Part shown: piece after piece, positions 6,482 to 11,138 of the stretch
Layout: each line of letters begins with the position of its first letter
How positions within the stretch are numbered: position 1 is the first letter of the stretch
Origin: an uncultured Bdellovibrionales bacterium
GTDB lineage: Bacteria > Bdellovibrionota > Bdellovibrionia > Bdellovibrionales > JAMPXM01
Direction: 5' to 3'
Assembly (NCBI GenBank): GCA_937927435.1
Contig: CALBDW010000067.1
Span: 1 to 11,138, forward strand
Length of the DNA: 11,138 nucleotides
Made by a program: the position numbers and the translations under genes
Notes under the pieces: model-generated
Databases searched by the model: none
Told to the model about the DNA's origin: nothing
What the model saw: only the letters and a program-made list of their open reading frames with translations

Positions 6482-7114
6482 ATGCACAACGAAATCATGT
6501 CAAACCGGCTCGGTCAGGTCGAAGTCATTGTGGGAAGTATGTTCAGCGGCAAGACTGAAGAATTGATCCGGCTTTTGCGCAGGGCCCAGTTCGCTCGGCA
6601 GGAGATCCAAGCCTTCAAGCCCCGGATCGACGACCGCTATAGCGCCGATCACGTCGCCAGCCATGACCGTACTCTCTTCCCCTCGACGGTCATTGAGCGC
6701 GCCGAGGAAATTTACCGTCACCTACGGCCGACGACTCAGGTGATCGGGATCGATGAAGCTCAGTTTTTCGACTTCGAACTCGTCGATGTCGTCAACGATC
6801 TCGCCAACCGCGGTTTGAGAGTCATCGTGGCCGGGCTCGATACCGACTGGAAAGGCGACCCCTTCCATCCCATGCCAGAACTCATGGCGATCGCGGAAAC
6901 GGTCAAGAAGCTTCACGCCGTTTGTGTCGTGTGCGGCCAAACCGCCTCGCGCACTCAGCGTTTGGTGAAAAGCGCCGAATCCATCCTGATCGGCGACTCG
7001 AGCCTGTACGAACCGCGCTGCCGCCAATGCTTCACGCCCGATCTCGCGTACGCCACGATGGACTCGGTCCATGACCGAGCGAGAAACGAATTGAGCGCGC
7101 ATCACACGGTTTAA
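6482..7114 (+). CDS. tdk: Thymidine kinase
   Basis: 210 residues, close to the ~205 of type II (E. coli-like) enzymes. The Walker A loop is GSMFSGKT (18-25); the Walker B/catalytic segment is DEAQFF with catalytic Glu92; the zinc-binding cysteines are Cys148/Cys151 and Cys180/Cys183. The lasso and substrate-contact region includes SLYEPRCRQCF. It phosphorylates thymidine (and deoxyuridine) to the monophosphate with ATP in the cytoplasm, the salvage entry to dTTP. Start choice: the ATG at 6482 has GGAAGGGG about five bases upstream; an upstream in-frame GTG at 6446 would lie within a stem-loop, and a second ATG at 6497 is also possible. upp follows after 17 bases. Confidence 0.95.
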   Translation: MHNEIMSNRLGQVEVIVGSMFSGKTEELIRLLRRAQFARQEIQAFKPRIDDRYSADHVASHDRTLFPSTVIERAEEIYRHLRPTTQVIGIDEAQFFDFELVDVVNDLANRGLRVIVAGLDTDWKGDPFHPMPELMAIAETVKKLHAVCVVCGQTASRTQRLVKSAESILIGDSSLYEPRCRQCFTPDLAYATMDSVHDRARNELSAHHTV

Positions 7115-7131
7115 GGACGAGAGGGAACGAA

Positions 7132-7923
7132 ATGACGTTTCGAATGAGCGAAATCGAACATCTTTACGGGCCGAACGTTCACATCCTCAACGACCCTTGT
7201 TTGAACACATGGCTCGCGCGACTTTGCTCGCCCGAGACGTTTCAGCCGCAGATCAATTACCTCGTGAACTTCCTCTATCGCGGCCTTTTGGAAACGGTTA
7301 TCAATGCCGAATTCCCGCGCCGCAAAGTCCGCGTTCCGACGCGGATGACCCTCCAACATCCCGACGTCTTGCTCGAAACCGAAGTTCTGGCGGAAGACAC
7401 AAAAGTCGTCACGGTCAACTTGGCGCGTGCAGGCACGTACCCGAGCCATATTTGCTATGAACTCCTGAACAATCTCGTCGAACCGAAGAACGTCCGCCAG
7501 GACCATATCCTCGCGTCGCGCTTGACCAATGAAACTCACCAGGTGACGGGCGCGGCCATGGCTGGAGCGAAAATCGGCGGCGATGTCGAAGGCGCCCTCG
7601 TTCTTTTCCCCGACCCGATGGGAGCCACGGGCAATACCTTGAACGCCGCACTCGACCTTTACAAAGAGACGATCGGTGGAAAAGCGGCTAAGTATATCGC
7701 CCTTCACTTGATCGTAACCCCCGAATACCTGAAGAATGTATTGTCGAGACACAAGGATCTGATCGTCTACGCGATCCGCCTTGATCGAGGGCTCTCACAT
7801 CCGAACGTGCTTCAAGCGATCCCGGGAGCGCGGTGGGATGAAGAAAAAGGTCTTAATGACCACCACTACATCGTTCCGGGTGGAGGCGGCTTCGGGGAAA
7901 TCATGAATAACTCGTTCGTTTGA
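7132..7923 (+). CDS. upp: Uracil phosphoribosyltransferase (UPRTase family)
   Basis: 263 residues, longer than the ~208 of E. coli Upp because of an extended N-terminus and insertions. The PRPP-binding loop is LFPDPMGATGNTL (DPMGATGNT at 161-169), matching the family's DPMLATG motif. Other family landmarks are LARAGTYPSHI (98-108), in place of the usual RAG segment; LIVTPEYL (193-200), in place of VAAPEG; and a Gly-rich C-terminus PGGGGFGEIMNN that corresponds to GDxGDR. It would convert uracil and PRPP to UMP and pyrophosphate. The divergent C-terminal motif leaves some room for another pyrimidine-base specificity. GAGGG upstream supports the ATG at 7132. It is in a tight run tdk-upp-hpt (17 and 21 bases between genes), pointing to one salvage operon. 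Confidence 0.85.
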   Translation: MTFRMSEIEHLYGPNVHILNDPCLNTWLARLCSPETFQPQINYLVNFLYRGLLETVINAEFPRRKVRVPTRMTLQHPDVLLETEVLAEDTKVVTVNLARAGTYPSHICYELLNNLVEPKNVRQDHILASRLTNETHQVTGAAMAGAKIGGDVEGALVLFPDPMGATGNTLNAALDLYKETIGGKAAKYIALHLIVTPEYLKNVLSRHKDLIVYAIRLDRGLSHPNVLQAIPGARWDEEKGLNDHHYIVPGGGGFGEIMNNSFV

Positions 7924-7944
7924 CGACGAAAGGATTTTCAAAGA

Positions 7945-8475
7945 ATGGATTCGCTCAAACTTTCAAAATTGATCGACGAAAAGAAAATTGCGACCCGTAT
8001 TCAAGAGCTGGGCGCCGAAATAACAGAAAAATGTGCCCAGGAAGATCTCATCGCGGTTTGCGTCTTGAAGGGTTCTTTCGTCTTTTTCTCCGACCTGATC
8101 CGCCACATCGACGCGGACATCCGCACGGATTTCATCGGCTGCTCGAGCTACGGTAACGACACGAAGTCTTCGGGAGAAGTCCGCATGACGTTGGACCTTA
8201 CCCACTCGATTGAAGGTAAGAACGTTCTCCTGGTCGAAGACATCGTAGACACGGGCCTAACGATGTCGTTTCTGAAAAAAACGCTGCAAGCGCGCAACCC
8301 GAAGCGTCTGATGTCGGCAGCCTTTTTGTTCAAACCGATGGCTTTGAAGACCGATTTCAGGCCCGACTTCGTCGGTTTCGAGATCGCGAACGAATTCGTC
8401 GTCGGCTACGGCCTTGACTACCAGGGCTACTATCGGAACCTGCCATACATCGCGGTGGTTAACGATTTGAACTGA
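7945..8475 (+). CDS. hpt: Hypoxanthine(-guanine) phosphoribosyltransferase
   Basis: 176 residues, the usual length. The fold landmarks are all present: the pyrophosphate loop LKGS (41-44), the flexible-loop region SSYGNDTKSSGEVR (67-80), the PRPP loop VEDIVDTGLT (97-106), the purine-contact Lys in LFKPMALK, and the C-terminal VGYGLDYQGYYRNLPYI. It makes IMP and GMP from hypoxanthine and guanine with PRPP. GAAAGGA, ten bases upstream, supports the ATG at 7945. It is the last gene of the tdk-upp-hpt run. GGAGG follows directly after its TGA (8476-8480), but no gene begins there; the opposite-strand fibre gene ends 126 bases further on. Confidence 0.95.
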   Translation: MDSLKLSKLIDEKKIATRIQELGAEITEKCAQEDLIAVCVLKGSFVFFSDLIRHIDADIRTDFIGCSSYGNDTKSSGEVRMTLDLTHSIEGKNVLLVEDIVDTGLTMSFLKKTLQARNPKRLMSAAFLFKPMALKTDFRPDFVGFEIANEFVVGYGLDYQGYYRNLPYIAVVNDLN

Positions 8476-8601
8476 GGAGGCCACCGCCGCATCTGCAGAT
8501 CCCCTTACCGGCCAAAATCTCATCGCGGATCTTTCGGCCCCGCATAAGTTTTCTCGCCTTTGGGATCCGCAGCGACCTCCTCTTTGCGGGAAACAACGCA
8601 A

Positions 8602-10278
8602 TTAAGGAACAAAGACACACCTGAAACCAAAGGTCTCATTCGAGGCGTTCGTTGGCCCGTAGTTAAGAACCGTACCGTAGAGACCGGCACGCTCTTTATC
8701 ACCCCAGTGGCCACCCCGGGCGATCGCTCCACCCTTTCCTCCCCAAATCTTTCCAATTCCTTTTGCGTAATCCCAACCCCCTTCAGACGGGCCCAATATG
8801 CGTCGGTTCGTTTCACTTAGCGAACTGAAGTCGTTCCATGCCTCGCTGATATCCGATTCCAATTGTAAGTTGACGTAATCGTCGTAAACCCACTCTCTCA
8901 CATTACCGGCAAAGTCCCAGATTACTTCACCGTTCGAGAGGACGTGCGTCCGCCGCTTAACATTCCAGCCACTTGAACAGTTTAGTCCCATCCCGAAGCA
9001 GGCATCATCATCATTATCACTCGCCTCCAAGGCTTTACTTCCGTTATTATTCCCTTTATTTAGAGTTTCATCACCAACCACGCCAGTTTGCCAGTTCTCG
9101 GCAACTTGCTCTATGTTTCGAGCGATCGTCTGCCATTGAGCGTTGGTAATCAGCGAATATCTGGGGCCGAGGTTCTCACACTGGGTTCGCGCCTGATTCC
9201 GACTGATATACACCCATGGAGTTCCGGACGCTTGCGAAGTCGCAACTCCGCCGACATCTTTCATCTCATACTTCGCGACACAGAAATCCGTCGTATTGTA
9301 TTCGGGATTACCGGGCACAGGAATATAGCCTTCAGGGCATGCGACACTTTCATCACCCGCCACAATCCAAAACGATCCATTACAAAACTCGATATTCTTT
9401 TTCTCTGAGTTATACCTGATCGTGCCTTCCATTTTATGGTTGCAGACGGTCGCTCCGCTGCCAATTCTAACCCCACCCATCAATACGAGCGTTTCCGCTT
9501 GAATGGTGCCATCGACATCCAGCTTCGCTTCGGGATTCGTCGTACCAATTCCGACCTTGCCCGATACCACTTTGATCGTTCCTGCCAGTTTCGTATCTGA
9601 GACCTCAGCGATTTTTTCATCGGTCACGGCTCCGTTGGCGATCTTCGCCGCGGTAACCGCGCCATCGGCAAGATGCGAAGTTTCAACGCCACCTGCTGCA
9701 ATCGCTATTTCACCGCTTGTCGTAATCGGACCTCCCGTGAGACCCGATCCGGTTGTAATTTGTGTTACCGTTCCGGTTCCCTGTACGTCCTCTGCCGGCG
9801 TCCACTTCGAACCATCCCATTTGAGCACTTGACCTGTCGCCGGCGCGGTCGAAGCTACACTTCGACCTTGAAGCCCCGTCACAGTCGCGTTTGTGGAGGC
9901 AGCGTTAGTGGTGATGTCACCTGAAAACGCCGGCATGAGAGCACCACTCAACGTACCTGACGTGATTTTCGATGCCGGGAGGATCGGAATATCAGCCGGA
10001 GCAAGGGCGCGGAACGACGGAGTTCCGTCTGAACTTTCCGGAGCCGCAAACACATGATTCTTCGTTTGTGTACCGAAGTTTGAACCAGTCAAACTGAGCG
10101 GCGCGCTCCCCCAGTCTCCATTTTCAACTTTCAAAATATGACCATCGTTCTCGGGAGCAACGTACTTCATAGCCTCGAGGTCCGCACGAGCCTTGTCTGC
10201 ATCTTCGGCGGTGACCAGCAACTCCCCGAGCGCAGAAATCCCAAGATTCGCTCGAGCGGCGGCATTATCCGTGAGTTC
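8602..10278 (-). pseudogene. Fibre-like surface protein, C-terminal part with FGE/C-type-lectin-like tip (downstream of an in-frame amber codon)
   Basis: This continues the frame of the upstream fragment after TAG at 10279-10281. It starts with ELTDNAAARANLGIS, a typical tail-fibre phrase. Next is a shaft with GQVLKWDGSKWTP, TQITTGSGLTGG and HLADGAVTAAKIANGAV, then a module GIGTTNPEAKLDVDG to IRYNSEKKNIEFCNGSFW (9346-9564). The last ~245 residues (from VACPEGYIPVPG) resemble the formylglycine-generating-enzyme/sulfatase-modifying fold: FCVAKYEM, an internal AQWQTIA, WDFAGNVREWVYDD, ARGGHWG and a terminal FGFRCVFVP. The paired catalytic cysteines of true FGE are missing, so a binding domain is more likely than an enzyme. 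It is about 558 codons long. The first possible restart, TTG at 10221, has no properly spaced ribosome-binding site. Without readthrough this part is probably not made. Confidence 0.75.
9346..9564 (-). repeat. Fibre module copy 2 (GIGTTNPEAKLDVDG ... C ... IRYN ... FCNGSFW)
   Basis: A unit of about 73 residues: SGKVGIG, then PEAKLDVDG, a single Cys (ATVCNHK), G-x-IRYN, and IEFCNGSFW. It matches copy 1 at 10906-11082 (NGKIGLG, PIARLDVAG, ENCSNA, GMIKYFN, LHFCDGVTW) in order and in the two conserved cysteines, with a longer linker before the first Cys. In copy 2 it directly precedes the FGE-like tip. The two copies are diverged at DNA level, so they are old internal repeats rather than a recent duplication. 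Confidence 0.6.
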
Positions 10279-11138
10279 CTAGAGATTATTCGCTTTTGCT
10301 AGATAATCCTCTTTCTCCTCAGACGCCATCGAGCCCAAGGTCCCAAGATCCGTAATCTGGCTCTTTGAAATCTCGATATTCTGACAGATAAACTGGTCGG
10401 TCGCGGAACTCCAGGAGAGTGTTTGCTCCGCACTGCAACTAGCGGCAGCAAATTGAGAAACCCCACCCACAGTCTTAAGATCGCTCACACTCACGTTCGA
10501 CGGAGCCCACGTGTTCGTACCCGCATCAAACTTTAAAACCTGACCGTCTTGAGGCGGGAGCGCGGAAACCGTTCTTTCTCGAATCCCTTTGACCCTAAAC
10601 GCACCCGTCACACTATCGAACTCAAGATCACCTGAAACCGCGACCGTCGCTGCCTTATTCGAAGAGTCACCAACGAAAATATGACCTTCGGGAAGTGAAT
10701 CCGATAGTTTTTCTTTAAGCTCCTGGTAGTCTGCATTTGAAATCAACCCAGCTGTCACCGTGGAAGTAGATGCCATTGGGATATGAAGCGTGTGCTTGCC
10801 GGACCCCGGATCCGAAACAAACTCTAGAGCCGAGCCAGAAGTGCTCACCTCAAGTGTCTGAGTCGCGTTTGTTAAACCATTAAGGCTTGTAACCCCAGAG
10901 CCACTCACACCCAGTGTCTTCCAAGTGACTCCATCGCAAAAATGCAGAGCTTGGTTAAAATACTTGATCATCCCAGCATGTGCCGCATTCGAGCAGTTTT
11001 CGCCACCATCCGCAATTTTGATGCTACCAGCGACATCAAGGCGAGCTATTGGACTCAAAACACCAAGGCCAATCTTGCCATTACTCATCACCAGCTGATC
11101 ATCCGCGATCTGAAGACCGTCCTCGCGCAAATAGAGTT
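10279..11138 (-). CDS. Fibre-like surface protein, internal part ending at a premature amber codon (5' end beyond the right edge)
   Basis: The frame is open from the right edge (LYLREDGLQIADDQL) to TAG at 10279-10281, about 285 codons; no genuine start lies in the window, so the true N-terminus is outside. It contains module copy 1 (10906-11082: GKIGLGVLSP, ARLDVAG, ENCSNA, HFCDGVTWKTLG), then a Gly/Ser/Thr-rich shaft, GQVLKFDAGTNTWAP (echoed by GQVLKWDGSKWTP further on) and a polar helix-like end SMASEEKEDYLAKANNL. It belongs to the same class as the left-edge fibre and to the phage-tail/'cell wall anchor' proteins of Bdellovibrio-like bacteria. As it stands, translation stops in mid-phrase before the tip domain. 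Base composition looks more AT-rich than the neighbouring salvage genes. Confidence 0.7.
   Translation of the reverse strand, partial: LYLREDGLQIADDQLVMSNGKIGLGVLSPIARLDVAGSIKIADGGENCSNAAHAGMIKYFNQALHFCDGVTWKTLGVSGSGVTSLNGLTNATQTLEVSTSGSALEFVSDPGSGKHTLHIPMASTSTVTAGLISNADYQELKEKLSDSLPEGHIFVGDSSNKAATVAVSGDLEFDSVTGAFRVKGIRERTVSALPPQDGQVLKFDAGTNTWAPSNVSVSDLKTVGGVSQFAAASCSAEQTLSWSSATDQFICQNIEISKSQITDLGTLGSMASEEKEDYLAKANNL
10906..11082 (-). repeat. Fibre module copy 1 (GKIGLGVLSP ... LDVAG ... C ... FCDGVTW)
   Basis: 59 residues homologous in layout to copy 2 (9346-9564): a G-[IV]-G turn, a [AR]-[KR]-LDV-x-G strand, one Cys, then G-x-I-[KR]-Y-[FN]-N and [HE]-FC-[DN]-G-x-x-W. The paired Cys may form a disulphide, which would fit an exported fibre. 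The fold assignment is inference. Confidence 0.55.

Noticed and set aside
8605..9345. A true formylglycine-generating enzyme
   Set aside because: The paired active-site cysteines between the GG-x-W and GFR motifs are absent, and the domain is fused to a fibre shaft, so binding is more likely than catalysis.
10221..10281. Independent restart of translation at TTG 10221 after the amber codon
   Set aside because: A rare start with GGGGAG abutting it rather than properly spaced, in the middle of a conserved phrase; the same-frame continuity argues for one interrupted gene.
8476..11138. A complete diversity-generating retroelement in this window
   Set aside because: No reverse transcriptase, accessory gene or near-identical template repeat was found on either strand; only the target-like tip is present.
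1..11138. tRNA/rRNA genes, insertion sequences, CRISPR arrays
   Set aside because: No cloverleaf-like GGTTCRA-type arms, transposase frames with terminal repeats, or regularly spaced direct repeats were seen, apart from the MraZ box.

Overview
The window looks like a chromosomal segment of a moderately GC-rich Gram-negative bacterium, most plausibly a Bdellovibrio-like predator or relative (Bdellovibrionota / former Deltaproteobacteria). The pointers are a division/cell-wall (dcw) operon start in which the division penicillin-binding protein carries a C-terminal PASTA domain, flanked on both sides by long modular fibre/'cell wall anchor'-like proteins of the kind known from Bdellovibrio. This taxonomic call is inference; no rRNA gene is present.

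Left part (1-4857, minus strand). The four promoter-proximal dcw genes are read right to left: mraZ, rsmH (mraW), ftsL, ftsI. mraZ/rsmH and rsmH/ftsL are joined by ATGA stop-start overlaps and ftsI follows after 12 bases. Together they cover autoregulation of the operon (MraZ), 16S rRNA methylation (RsmH) and septal peptidoglycan synthesis (FtsL, FtsI). Instead of murE/murF/mraY, the next gene on the same strand is the 5' end of a secreted fibre-like gene that runs off the left edge.

Middle (4858-5230). A divergent intergenic region separates mraZ from a plus-strand gene. It holds a textbook MraZ operator (four GTGG[G/A] units at exact 10-base spacing) overlapping a good sigma-70-type promoter, two stem-loops in the long mraZ leader, and a second promoter facing right followed at once by a 29-base inverted repeat.

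Right-hand plus-strand genes (5231-8475). An unrecognised zinc-ribbon/transmembrane protein is followed by a compact nucleotide-salvage group: thymidine kinase (tdk), uracil phosphoribosyltransferase (upp) and hypoxanthine phosphoribosyltransferase (hpt). These would recover thymidine, uracil and hypoxanthine/guanine.

Right edge (8602-11138, minus strand). The 3' part of a second fibre-like gene converges on hpt. It contains repeated shaft modules and ends in a formylglycine-generating-enzyme/C-type-lectin-like domain without the catalytic cysteine pair, whose last ~40 residues resemble variable regions of diversity-generating-retroelement targets. A single in-frame amber codon (10279-10281) interrupts it in the middle of a conserved tail-fibre phrase, so it is a fresh pseudogene, a recoded gene or a sequencing error. 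No RNA genes, insertion sequences or CRISPR arrays were seen.
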